A stretch of 64,000 nucleotides of DNA from Pyronema omphalodes (Eukaryota > Ascomycota > Pezizomycetes > Pezizales > Pyronemataceae). Of this stretch, positions 23,116 to 33,002 are shown in pieces. The first letter of the stretch is position 1; the number at the start of each line of letters is the position of its first letter. A program made the position numbers and the translations under genes. The stretch spans positions 98,289 to 162,288 of the forward strand of contig JAJJXM010000091.1 in NCBI GenBank assembly GCA_024516155.1. The letters are read 5' to 3'. Below the pieces are notes generated by a model. The model was not told where the DNA came from. It did not search any database and saw nothing but the letters and a program-made list of their open reading frames with translations.

Positions 23116-26100
23116 TCACAGCCTTGCCGCTGTGATTCATCTACCGACCCTATCAACTCTCATACACATATTTACCCACTGACCCATCAAGACCGTGTGC
23201 AGTGGATGAGGATCCTTATATACATAATGACTCTGCAGTGACTGTACTGGAATACACACAATCCACCTCACCGCTGTCCTCCTTGTCACCAACACGGACT
23301 GAAGCACCATATTCCGACACGACTCTGAGGTTGGATGAAACACATCCAACCCAAGTGCATTAGGCTGATTATGGTTGATACATATAGGGTCTCCATTGAC
23401 TCACAATACTGGATTGGTTCATATCTCGCATTGGATGAAGCACAATAATGTTACATTTTTGAAGCAGCCAGAGAGAAAGGAAAAGAATGGCAACTTCTTG
23501 TATTTGCAGATGAACTGTAAGACAGTTTCTCGACCGGAGAGAGTTTCTTGTTGCGCCTTGTGAAGAAGATCTAGATTGGCCTACAGGATGACCGTCATGA
23601 TGATAATGACCATAGTGTAGGTGTTTCAACCCAAAATCATGCTTTAGCATATTCATGGCTCATGCTAGGGTTCTGGCGATCTAACTACATCACATACAAT
23701 GCTGGAAATCCCTAATTCTTAACAGACCTACACAAACCAGCATGGAAACATTCAGCAGTTCAACCGGGGTCATTCACATCACAAGCTATCGTCCACCCTA
23801 AATGCAGGACCATTTCCCACCAGACCAGTGGCAATGTACTGTTAGCGGAGGAGATGGAGGCTATATCAGCTCACCTGTGAGCATCACAGGCTATCACAGG
23901 TCCTGGCAGCGAGGTGGTAGAATGGAAGAAGAAGCGAAACATAGCCCTTGCAGCGCAAAACATGCAGACAGCAAGACTGCAGTATGCTGGATATATGCTT
24001 AGGCCACCGCATTTTGAAGACAACGAACAGTCTGCGTCACAGTAGAGGCTTTCTTGAACCTTCTTTTTGGCCTTGGATGTTGTGTTTTGCAATTTTGTTT
24101 TGTTTCTTCAATTTTTCTTGGGATGATTCGTGTTTTTTGTTTGTTCAGTCTCTTTGCCTATCGCAGTTCGTTTCGGTTATGCTTATTTTACTTTCTTCTG
24201 TTCTCCTTGTGTTCCTGGTCACTGTCTCCTGATGCTCAAGAGTTGTAGTGTTCGTCCGTTATTTTGATATTTCGGGTGGGAGTTTTTTTTAAAGTTCTCT
24301 GACTTGGTTTTTCTGGTTTTCTCGGCCAGAGTTTGGTCCCGCTTATGTTACTTCCCCGGTCATTATCTTTTCTTTGTTCCATAAGGTATCGATGTGCTTG
24401 TCTAGATCAACATGGTCTACCACATTCTTTCAAGCAATTATCTGTCATTTTGCCAGTATTGTGACCTGCTGATTAAAAAACTTGTATTCATACCAAAAAG
24501 TTATGTCTTTGTCATGTTCACGGTGTCGTATCTGTTAGCAAAGGTTATATGTTTGTTTTATCAATGTGCATGTATTCTTCACAGAAAGGTTTATTTTTTT
24601 GTTGTTTATCGGATCGTGTTTCTTATATGGTGGTAAAAACATGTACCATTGTTTACAAATGTATATGCACATGATCAACTACTTTGATTGCACCGGTCCA
24701 ACATCTAGAACATGTCCCATCACATGTTTACTGCCATTGCCATCTCCGCCTGCCTTTTCCACATTTCCATCCCCACCACGTACTGGAGCCTGTGATACCC
24801 CGCCAGCAGGAGGAGCAGCTATGTTGGCCCCACGGCAATGAATGTCATGGGTGCTTGCCCCCATCTGTCCCCGGAAGACCGTCAGAAATGGGTTCACAGC
24901 CACTGTTGGATCTAGCATGGGGGATTTCATTACATACACCGTGACTAGCTAAACCACTCAGGAAACGCTACACACCCATTATCAGCAGGCGCCCCCAGCA
25001 TGCAGGATGTGACCGAGGATGCAGAAAGCAATGGGTTAGAGTCGAAAAATGCGTCCACCAGCAAGACTGGCATGGCTCTCTTCCGGGTGCGTGTGGAAGG
25101 CGTCTGACTGTGTCAACGCGAGAAGGTTCCATTCATAGACATCATCTGGAAATGACACATAATAGGTGGAAAATTTGGTAACGGGATATTACCTGTCAAG
25201 CACTAGCAAAGGATATCCGAGTGGCACCCTGGTTGAGAGACAAGGAACACGGGCCAGCGCTTCAGTTGGCTTTCCGCACAACAACAGAATCTGGGACAAG
25301 AGGGAACATGGGCACAACAGCCAAGAAGCATGACCGAAGGATGACATGAGATGGGCACGAGGCCAGAACAAAGACACACAAATTGGAATTCGAGCTTGAC
25401 AAAGACAAAGCACGAGTCATTCAATGTTGAAGTTAGAAGGTGCGGAGGACGACCGCATATTTACACAAGAGTCAAGGATCATTGCAACCTGAACAACAAC
25501 TGTTCTCCAGCAACAAACCACACTTGCACATTGACGCAAGTATTACGGTATAAGACTGCAAGACAATATGCACAAGGGCACAGAACTACCACAAACAGCA
25601 TCACGGCACCCGGCCTCACCAAAACATCACACAACAGCAACCCAATGACAACGAAAACTCAATAGGGTTGAGCCGTGACAGCGCGCTGCAAACCACGTCG
25701 CCTCTACCAAGAACCTCCTATCTGAGGTCTGCCACATCATACTCACCTGGCATAACGCTATCACAGTGATGAGAGAGATGGACCAAGGGTGCACAGCAGA
25801 TATCCACAACTGCCTATCATTCAAAAATGCGCCAAGGTGCCACCACATCCTCTCAGTTGCCTGTGATGCCAAGGGCACTGTCCCCAGCACAACCATGCCC
25901 GGTGTGGATGCCGCCATCATCCTGGTTGTGTACCGCAATGTTATACTTCATGAAGTCTAGGAGGTTGATAGGGATGTCCAGGAGTTAAGGTGTTCGTCTG
26001 CTAGGTCTGCCGGACGGTAAACAGGGACCGTGTGGATTATGTCGTTGGTGAGGTTCTCAGAGGCTTCTGAACTGTCGGATCGAATCTTAGGCCAAATATG

Positions 26101-26399
26101 CCGGGTTCAATGTGCTACCGAATATCTGCTCGTTTAGAAATGCAGGAACAGTCAAACACCGCTATAGCAATGACAACACTCAGAGTTCCTCTGCAGTTAT
26201 TCTTGTGCGCGGTTCCAGTTTCCAGTGAAGCACAATTGCTCATTCCCCCACCAGTCCGGTCGCCAAACAAGCGTCACTGTCCAGAAATGTATATCTTCCA
26301 AGGTCCTGACACTCAAAGCTCCGGCCGCCTCAAATGACATAACATCCAGCAGCGCTCCTCCACCCCCGCTATTCTCAAAGGAGCCCTTCGCACTGACCA
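23116..26399. other. Decayed sequence; one possible transposase-like fragment
   Basis: Near 23,840-24,030 the plus strand reads (with one stop) a basic helical stretch including EVVEWKKKRNIALAAQNMQ and YMLRPPHFEDNEQ, reminiscent of the C-terminal tails of fungal pogo-like transposases. This is a weak resemblance. T-rich sequence fills 24,050-24,640. The rest holds only short overlapping frames. Confidence 0.3.
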
Positions 26400-26560
26400 C
26401 CACGACGATCGTGAATCACCTGCGTGGCATGCCGCCGCTCCTCTGGGGCTTCTGGCCCAGCATACTAACTTCATTATTGATTCTGCTGCCGAGTTTGCTA
26501 TATCCTCAATAGCATTATATATGATTCCAATTTTATCTTCACACATTATAGGGTGTGACA
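26400..26560 (-). repeat. Inverted relic of the long-LTR family (LTR start)
   Basis: The reverse complement from 26,560 leftward begins TGTCACACCCTATAATGTG and follows the LTR start at 59,553 for about 160 bp. It includes the GATTC/CACG region and the CCCCAGAGGAGC block, with many transition differences. It is an old fragment of the same retrotransposon family as the telomeric Gypsy element, in opposite orientation. Confidence 0.75.
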
Positions 26561-27355
26561 AGAGCCATATCGATGGAGATCTCATCTCCTGTGTAGTCGG
26601 GTGCTTCTCAGAGGAACGGCAAGTGGAAATGTCAATTGGTCGAGACGATGAAGCAGCTTTGAACATGAACACTGGGCGGCCACAGAGTTCCCCGGTGTAT
26701 GCCATGCTGTTATTGCGATATATCGCAGATGTTATTAGCGAAGTGTACCTGCTGTAACTCTGACAGTATGACTCCTTTGACAACCATGTGACATCACCTA
26801 CTGAAGCCAATGATGCTGCTGAATTTCCCACAGTGATCACTTGGTGTGCTCACATTATGCTGCAGTGGTGACTCCGGCAGCCAGTGGGTTTCGAAACAGA
26901 CCAACTAGAAGCAATGATATTCACCCAATGTCGTGGAAACTCGAATCTTGACTGCATAATAGTTGCTATCTACTCTGGGGAGACCATTCACGTTGGCCCC
27001 GTGAACGATCCGGCCGCACAGTGGCTCGGCGTCGCTCGATTGCAAACGCAAACTGGACCACCATCACAAAAGTGGCTCACCTGCACTTGACAATAGGATG
27101 CCCGCCTAGCTTGCCAGTCTCTCTTGTGTGGTCTACCTCCAGCCAGTACAGTCTACCTGTAACAAGCCGTCAGACAGCCCGGCAGCACCTACGGAGTCGG
27201 AATACATGCAGCGCACCTTGTCCGAACGCATAATGCGCAACGGTTTCTTCGGCACCAGTTTAATGTGAAAAGGCAGGCCTGCGCTGTAACAGGCGGCTTA
27301 CACACCACAACATTGGCCTTCCCCCTGACAGAAGGCACTCTGTGCCCGGTCAACC
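26561..27355. other. Interval between two LTR relics, no gene recognised
   Basis: No convincing match to the rest of the LTR or to any coding frame; short frames on both strands only. It may be further decayed element sequence. Confidence 0.35.
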
Positions 27356-27871
27356 AGAGTTGCCCTACAGTGTGACCCAAAATCCCAGCACCTCCTGGGA
27401 AGGCGTGGCAGTATGGCGAGCCATTTCAGAGCTCAATGAGACCTGGGCATGCTTTATGCAAGTGAGCAATCCAATGATCTGTGCACTTAGTATTATGCAA
27501 GCCAACAGCGGATGGCTGAGAAAATTGACCCATGTGTCATGTCCTAACTTCAGTTTGGCAGATGGTTCCCCATGGAAGGCTGGGCATAATTGCAGATGCA
27601 AGTCTATGAAGGACACTATGTCTTCCCTCTGTCACCTCCATTATCATCGTTTTATGTTCTACACCATGATTCTGTATCTAGACATACAAATACCTCTGAA
27701 GACAGAACTTGAATCAACTAGGCCTGTTTTCTGTTAATACTCTTCCTGGATTTTCTTTGAAAAACGTTCTATTACGTGTTGGGAATGAAGTTTTTGTTTA
27801 CATCAGGACACAACACTTGAGGAACGATCGAAGAAAGCCGCTGCATAGTTAGGACTGTGTCCAGGTTCACA
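27356..27871 (+). repeat. Relic of the long-LTR family (3' half of LTR)
   Basis: Follows 60,427-60,961 over about 500 bp, with shared blocks AGTTGCCCT, GTGTGAC, CAGCACCTC, AGTTTGGCAG, GGTTCCCCA, GGAAGGCTGGG, TTCCCTCTGTC and the terminal TGCATAGTTAGGACTGTG. Similarity stops at ...CCAGGTTCACA in both copies, which defines the LTR 3' end. Differences are mainly transitions, as expected of an old copy. Confidence 0.8.
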
Positions 27872-27989
27872 AGGTTCGTGCCGGTATGAACTGAAGAACT
27901 CACTATATGTTATGCCCTGGAACCGGGTATTGAATGGTCATGCATGGTACTGACAGATGTATGACGTCTGTCACGCTGCCCTTGTGCCC

Positions 27990-28326
27990 TATGCATCTAG
28001 TGGGAATGTCAGTCCTGTACATACACAGCCAATGACTCGAGAGCAGGCTTTTTCCGAGTGATATCGACATTCAAGATCCTCTACAGTCCCTCCTTACTTG
28101 ATCAGTACATGGCTTTGAGATATTCCTCGTACTCCTTGTGATCATCCCGATCATCATTGTCAACCTGGAATGGCATCGGATCTGGGCCCTTGACAAGATA
28201 TCTATACGGATACATGCAAACATTGACTGTAGAAAACATATCAACATTCTTATGGCTTGATGCACCTTAGTTGAGCATGCCATATAGGGCACGACACATG
28301 CATCTTCTGTATTTTGCGTCCCTTAT
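27990..28326 (-). pseudogene. Helitron replication-protein relic (downstream part)
   Basis: Minus-strand frames read NVDMFSTVNVCMYPYRYLV-KGPD, EYEEYLKAMY, RIL and ITRKKPALESLAVYVQ. These match the Helitron_like_N consensus order (NVEVA..VN..YLYKY..KGPD, DEI..Y...RY, WRI, K.P.V..L.VH). Several stop codons interrupt it. Read across the CTTAT duplication of Gypsy A, the frame continues directly from the 33.75-35.2 kb segment, showing that Gypsy A jumped into this older Helitron. Confidence 0.65.
28322..28326. repeat. Target-site duplication of Gypsy A (left)
   Basis: CTTAT here equals 33749-33753 on the other side of the element. Five bases is the normal Ty3/Gypsy duplication length. Confidence 0.9.
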
Positions 28327-28562
28327 TGTCAAAATCCGGCTACACACGGTCGACAGGCGATACAACCGTCGGATTGCTATGCAATCGGGTTCGGCTCTGG
28401 ACTTCTAGGTAAGTTAGTCACGGGCTCAGGCAGTACTTACCTTGTACACAGGATGTCCCTGCTGCGTTGCCTCTGATAGGATCGTCGGATGGGGATCTGG
28501 GTGGGAGGATAGGTAGGTATTTGGGATGGGTAAGTATGTTGGGATGGGCTGGGTTTTCGGTC
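28327..28562 (-). repeat. 3' LTR remnant of Gypsy A (R/U5 side only)
   Basis: Nearly identical to 33,003-33,238 of the 5' LTR, ending at the shared GGGTTTTCGGTC. Beyond it the sequence becomes integrase coding (reverse complement of GATTCCTGAGGC), so the LTR is cut at the deletion joint. Confidence 0.95.
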
Positions 28563-31500
28563 TGCCTCAGGAATCCATCCGCCGGTCCCTTCGGCCCCAT
28601 CGTGTCCGCGCAGGCCACGAAGTGAGCCATCTTCGTGAACCGATCCACAATTACCCATAGGGCGTTGTTTCCTCCTCTTGACGGAAGTCCGGTGATAAAA
28701 TCCATGGACACCGAATCCCACGGCCTCGATGGTGGCTGTAAGGGCTTCAGGAGCCCGAAAGGAGCGTGCCTAACTGGCTTAATCCTGTTGCAGGTATCGC
28801 AGTAGTCTACGTATCGGTTGACATATTGGCGTTGCTGAGGCCAATAATAATTCCTACTAATTAGCTCCAAGGTCCTTGCCCGCCCTGGGTGTCCCGCAAC
28901 GAGTGCATCATGGTGGTCATGTAGGAGCCGTAGCCGCAACTCATGGTTGTCTGGTACCCATATCAACCCCTCATACAGTAACAGCCCCTCCCGTTCTTCG
29001 CAAAGTCCTAATGCTACCTTCCGGTCTATCTTCTCCCCAGCCCGTAATTTTCTTAATATCTCTTGTATCTCCTGATCCTCCCTTGTTTTCTGTTGGATTT
29101 CTTTTAACAATTCCTCGTCGACCTGTATTTCCATGACCTCGGCAGAGTTGATCCAGAAGGTCTGCGGCGGCAAAAGAACTCGTTCCCTGTTCTGCCGGTG
29201 TTTCAGCTCCCCTTCCCAAGGAGAATCTCCTGATTCTCTCGATAGGATGTCGGGCTTTCCCGCCAGTTTGCCGGGTCGATACGTTATTGCGAAGTCGTAA
29301 TTCGCCAACATTTCCGCCCACCTTGCCTGCCGTAGGTTTAGGTCCTTTTTTGTAGTCCAATATTCCAAATTTTTATGGTCCGTTAATATAGTAATCTTGT
29401 GTCGAGTATTCTTGCAGTAGGTACCCCATTTATTTAGCCCTTCGACTATGGCGAGGAGTTCTTTATCGTGGATATCGTAATTTAGTTCCGGGTCCTTCAG
29501 TTTGCGCGAGAAATATCCCAAGGGATGTAGAATGCCTTGGTCGTCCGGCTGTGAGCAGACTGCCCCGATGGCGTAGTCCGACGCATCTGTTTCCAGGGTT
29601 AAGGGTTTTGTGGGGTCGAAATGTCGTAGGATAGGTTCAGAAATCATTGCCCGTTTCAGTTGTTCGAATGCTGATTTAGCCGCGTCGTCCCATTTCCATG
29701 TTACATCCTTCCTCGTCAGTTTCGTGAGAGGCGCCGTAATCTTGCTAAAATCCCGGATAAACCTCCTATAGAAGTTGGCGAACCCTATGAAACTCTGGAT
29801 CCCCTTCACGTTTGTCGGTTCCCTCCATTCTGCCACTGCTTTTACCTTTCCCGGATCCATCCGTATCCCCGTTGGTGAGATGATATATCCCAAGTACTCC
29901 GTTTCCGTGGTGTGAAACTCGCATTTTGAGGCCTTGAGCCTCAGCTTCACCTTATCCACCCGTTCCAAAACCTTTCTCACATGTTGTTGGTGTTGATGCA
30001 GATCATCCGAGTAAATGAGGATGTCGTCAAGGTATGCCAGACAGAAGATGTCCAGATAGTCGCTGAGGACCTCGTTCATCCATCTCTGAAAGGATGCTGG
30101 AGCGTTGGTAAGACCGAATGGCATGACCAAGTACTCGAAAAGACCGTATTTCGTCCGAAAAGCAGTCTTCCATTCGTCCCCCTTTGCGATTCGCAGGTTA
30201 TGATAGGCGTCCCGTACGTCGAGTTTCGTGTATATTTTTGCGTTGGATAGTCGATCCAACGCTTCCCCTATCAGCGGGAGAGGTGTTCTATCTTTCACTG
30301 TGATCTCGTTAAGTCCCCGATAATCCACACAGAGTCTCAGTGTGCCATCTTTCTTTTTTACAAAATGTATCGGGGCCCCCGCCGGTGATGTCGAGCGGCG
30401 TATCCATCCCTTCTCCAGACTTGAGTCCAAGTATTCCCTCAACGTCTTCAACCTTCCCTCGTCCAATGCTCGAAGAGGTTCGAATGGTGGAACCCCTCCC
30501 TTCACCAACGGAATCCGATGGTCGTGATGGCGGTGTGGGGGTCGTCCCGACACTTCTTCCTTATCGAATACATGCAAGAAGTCGTGATATTCGACCGGAA
30601 CAATGTCACTAGCCGAACGCGAGGTCGGTTCCTGCTGTGTGGCTGAACCCTGGGATACGGGCTCTAGCGATCCCATTGCGGCGTAAGCGATCCAGTCGAA
30701 GGTTCCTTCCCGTTGCTCCTCATCTTCCTCCTCTTCCTCTTCTCCATAGGCTTGCATTCGAAAAGGATCCTTTTGCGCAGTCCCCCGGGTCCGTTTCCGT
30801 TCCTCCTTTTCTTCTTTCCCTCCTTCGGGCTGCATTCGAAAAGGATCGTTTTGTGCAGCATCCCGGGACTCTTTCCATTCCTCCCTTTTTCCATCCTTTT
30901 CCTCAGTCTGCATTCGAAAAGGATCATTTTGTTCGTTGATTTGGATCTCTTTTCGTTCCTCCTCCTCCTGGTCCTTCTCGACCCTTATTTGAAGAGGATC
31001 ACTTTGTCTGTCTTCCCAGGTACCTTGTAGCTCCCCTTCTTCTTCGTCCCTTCCCATGTCCTCCTCGAACCTCCTTCGACGAAGATCATTTTGTGCTCCG
31101 TCTTGAACCCTTCCTTGTTGCTCCTCTTCCCCCTCTTTCTCCTGGTTCCGTTCGATCCTTCTTCGCCACGGCGCCGCTTCTTGTTCCTTTTTCCTCGTTC
31201 TATTTCCCCAGGTTTCCTTCCTTTCTTCCCAACTTGCTTCGCATATTCTTTCTTCCCTGGCTGCGGCCTGCACAGTGTCCAGTCGATATTGCTGAATAGC
31301 GTCGTTTTCCGTTACCGTGGTCGCGTGAGGTGAGGTCGAGGTCCCTAGGCACCTCTTAGCGCAACGCGCCGAGTCGAACGTAACTCTTCCCTCGTTCCAG
31401 TCGATACTGGGGTTGTGCGTCCGGAGCCATGGAAGTCCCACAATGATAGGTGAGTTTCCAATCGTGATACAATGCAGTCGAATATCTTCCTGATGGTTAT

Positions 31501-31978
31501 TGATCCGTAATCTTACCATAGCTTCGTGGGTGACTGGTCCACTAGCTATCTCTCGTCCGTCCACTGCCAACACCCTTCGTGGGACGTCCTTCTTCTTCAA
31601 CGGAATCCCCACCCTTTCCGCATATTCCTTATCGATGAAGTTCTCCGTCGCTCCACAGTCCACCATGGCCGTCGTGGTGTGTTCTCGATTATCTTTTCCT
31701 TTTATTACTACTTTCAATATGATTTTTTCATCTCGCCGGTATGGCCCTAGGCTCGATATCATGTAGGCTGGTTCCGGATTGTCTGGTTCGGCGGAGCTCT
31801 TCGTCCCCAGGAGTCCACCTTGTTCTTTTACTCCTGGGGATCCTCTTTTCCCGCTCTTTCTTCGGCTTGTTCCTCGTCGATGTTGGCTTCTGCCGCCCGG
31901 TATGTTCTTCGTTCCCCCATTGGTTTCTTGTGGGGGCATTTGGCGGCATAGTGGCCCGTTTTCCCGCAGTTGAAACAT
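28418..31978 (-). CDS. pol: Gypsy A Pol polyprotein: protease, RT, RNase H, truncated integrase
   Basis: 1,186 codons, of which about 1,138 are true pol. The last about 48 are read from LTR sequence after the deletion. Order: frameshift overlap with gag; aspartic protease with VDCGATENF (DCGA in place of the usual D[S/T]GA) near residues 100-110; acidic linker with 26-residue repeats (about 310-430); reverse transcriptase with [19 protein letters not shown] and active-site YLDD; RNase H (LTETDASDYAIGAV-like); integrase zinc region H..H..CDTC; and first integrase Asp in SMDFITGL. The second Asp and the Glu of the integrase are deleted. The frame is -1 relative to gag, so expression would need ribosomal frameshifting. 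Confidence 0.95.
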   Translation of the reverse strand: MFQLRENGPLCRQMPPQETNGGTKNIPGGRSQHRRGTSRRKSGKRGSPGVKEQGGLLGTKSSAEPDNPEPAYMISSLGPYRRDEKIILKVVIKGKDNREHTTTAMVDCGATENFIDKEYAERVGIPLKKKDVPRRVLAVDGREIASGPVTHEAMVRLRINNHQEDIRLHCITIGNSPIIVGLPWLRTHNPSIDWNEGRVTFDSARCAKRCLGTSTSPHATTVTENDAIQQYRLDTVQAAAREERICEASWEERKETWGNRTRKKEQEAAPWRRRIERNQEKEGEEEQQGRVQDGAQNDLRRRRFEEDMGRDEEEGELQGTWEDRQSDPLQIRVEKDQEEEERKEIQINEQNDPFRMQTEEKDGKREEWKESRDAAQNDPFRMQPEGGKEEKEERKRTRGTAQKDPFRMQAYGEEEEEEDEEQREGTFDWIAYAAMGSLEPVSQGSATQQEPTSRSASDIVPVEYHDFLHVFDKEEVSGRPPHRHHDHRIPLVKGGVPPFEPLRALDEGRLKTLREYLDSSLEKGWIRRSTSPAGAPIHFVKKKDGTLRLCVDYRGLNEITVKDRTPLPLIGEALDRLSNAKIYTKLDVRDAYHNLRIAKGDEWKTAFRTKYGLFEYLVMPFGLTNAPASFQRWMNEVLSDYLDIFCLAYLDDILIYSDDLHQHQQHVRKVLERVDKVKLRLKASKCEFHTTETEYLGYIISPTGIRMDPGKVKAVAEWREPTNVKGIQSFIGFANFYRRFIRDFSKITAPLTKLTRKDVTWKWDDAAKSAFEQLKRAMISEPILRHFDPTKPLTLETDASDYAIGAVCSQPDDQGILHPLGYFSRKLKDPELNYDIHDKELLAIVEGLNKWGTYCKNTRHKITILTDHKNLEYWTTKKDLNLRQARWAEMLANYDFAITYRPGKLAGKPDILSRESGDSPWEGELKHRQNRERVLLPPQTFWINSAEVMEIQVDEELLKEIQQKTREDQEIQEILRKLRAGEKIDRKVALGLCEEREGLLLYEGLIWVPDNHELRLRLLHDHHDALVAGHPGRARTLELISRNYYWPQQRQYVNRYVDYCDTCNRIKPVRHAPFGLLKPLQPPSRPWDSVSMDFITGLPSRGGNNALWVIVDRFTKMAHFVACADTMGPKGPADGFLRQTENPAHPNILTHPKYLPILPPRSPSDDPIRGNAAGTSCVQGKYCLSP
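30755..31030 (-). repeat. 78-bp tandem repeats inside Gypsy A pol (protease-RT linker)
   Basis: Repeats begin at CATTCGAAAAGGATC on the plus strand at 30755, 30833 and 30911, with a degenerate copy near 30986; the period is 78 bp. Each unit encodes 26 residues containing DPFRMQ followed by an E/K/R-rich helix. Element A has four units and element B five. Confidence 0.9.
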
Positions 31979-32910
31979 TCGTTGTTTTTTCGTCGTTTCT
32001 CTTCCTCGGTCCTATCCCTAGGCCTGCCCCTCCGAGTGGCATCCAGTTCCATCGGCTCGGGCTCCGAGAAGGTCGATCCCTGGTGGCCGTTCTTCGGATG
32101 GAAATTCTGGTACTGAGGTTCAAATCGGTTGCGCAGGGTTCGGAAATTGAACAGCCGGTTGTCCAATGCAATTGCTTTGTTTGCGAAATCGATTATCTTC
32201 GTCGGACGGGTCTCGAGGATGGCAAGTTGCCTTTGCACGTCCACATGAAGTCCATCGCTGAACTGATCAATGTAGATTTCGTCGTTGTAACGCAGGTCCG
32301 CGATAATTCTCTGGAACTCGGCCCAATACGCTGCGGCGGACCGGTTCCCCTGACGGACACTTTTGAATTTCCTCCTCGCCACTTCCCTTGAATCCGCCTC
32401 TCCAAACGCTCTCGAGACGGCAGTCTTGAATGCCTCCCAGGTGGTGTACGTGCTTCTCCCCTTCTCGATGGAGGGCTCAATCCATGACCACGCATTTCCT
32501 CGACACCGCGAACTGGCGTAATTAACTCTTTTGATGTCACTGTCGAACCTGTTCGGTTCACAGTTGAACTTCAGTTCGCACTGAGTCAGGAAAGCCCGAA
32601 GCTTCGTCCTCTCGCCGTGATAGAGTTCGGGATCCTCGACCTTGGGATTACTGGTCGGAGAGGGTCGATAGGTGAGCTGTTGGAACAGTTGTTGGAGCTG
32701 CTCCTGGGTCATCACGACCGAAGGTGGCGTCATACCACTCGTTCCTTGTTGAGAGGCCATTATGGATGCTATGTCCTCGGGGATCTGGACTGGTCCCGGT
32801 GAATCCGGAGTCTGTGGGCGGGATCGGTGTTCGGGGGTTACTGGGCTCGCTGGACCGGTGGCTTCCCTTTCGATAACCTCGCTCAGCTCCTGCAATCGGA
32901 ACGGATCCAC
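31828..32910 (-). CDS. gag: Gypsy A Gag protein
   Basis: The open frame begins with a GTG at 32910; the first ATG, MASQQGTSG at about 32760, is the likelier start (about 310 aa). It contains the Retrotrans_gag-type core (NAWSWIEP...TWEAFKTAVSRAFGE...AYWAEFQRI) and a CCHC zinc knuckle CFNCGKTGHYAAKC near the C-terminus. Gag forms the particle shell and packages element RNA. It overlaps pol by 151 nt in the -1 direction. No internal stop, unlike the copy in element B. Confidence 0.9.
   Translation of the reverse strand: MDPFRLQELSEVIEREATGPASPVTPEHRSRPQTPDSPGPVQIPEDIASIMASQQGTSGMTPPSVVMTQEQLQQLFQQLTYRPSPTSNPKVEDPELYHGERTKLRAFLTQCELKFNCEPNRFDSDIKRVNYASSRCRGNAWSWIEPSIEKGRSTYTTWEAFKTAVSRAFGEADSREVARRKFKSVRQGNRSAAAYWAEFQRIIADLRYNDEIYIDQFSDGLHVDVQRQLAILETRPTKIIDFANKAIALDNRLFNFRTLRNRFEPQYQNFHPKNGHQGSTFSEPEPMELDATRRGRPRDRTEEEKRRKNNECFNCGKTGHYAAKCPHKKPMGERRTYRAAEANIDEEQAEERAGKEDPQE
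31846..31852 (-). promoter_or_regulatory. Candidate -1 ribosomal frameshift heptamer G GGA AAA (Gypsy A)
   Basis: In the gag frame the sequence reads GCG GGA AAA GAG, so the heptamer GGGAAAA fits X XXY YYZ. It lies inside the gag/pol overlap, just before the gag stop, and pol lies in the -1 frame. The same heptamer is conserved in element B at 37478-37484. Confidence 0.65.
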
Positions 32911-33002
32911 GGTATTGGTTGTTTCTTATTTTTCTTAGTTGTGGTTGAAGCCCTTCGTGCTTCCTTAGTTGTATCGGGTGTCGTTCGGAGGACGCAATCA
33001 GA

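Noticed and set aside
30637..31030. Plus-strand frames with repeated FEKD.F motifs
   Set aside because: Antisense reading of the 78-bp repeats in Gypsy A pol.
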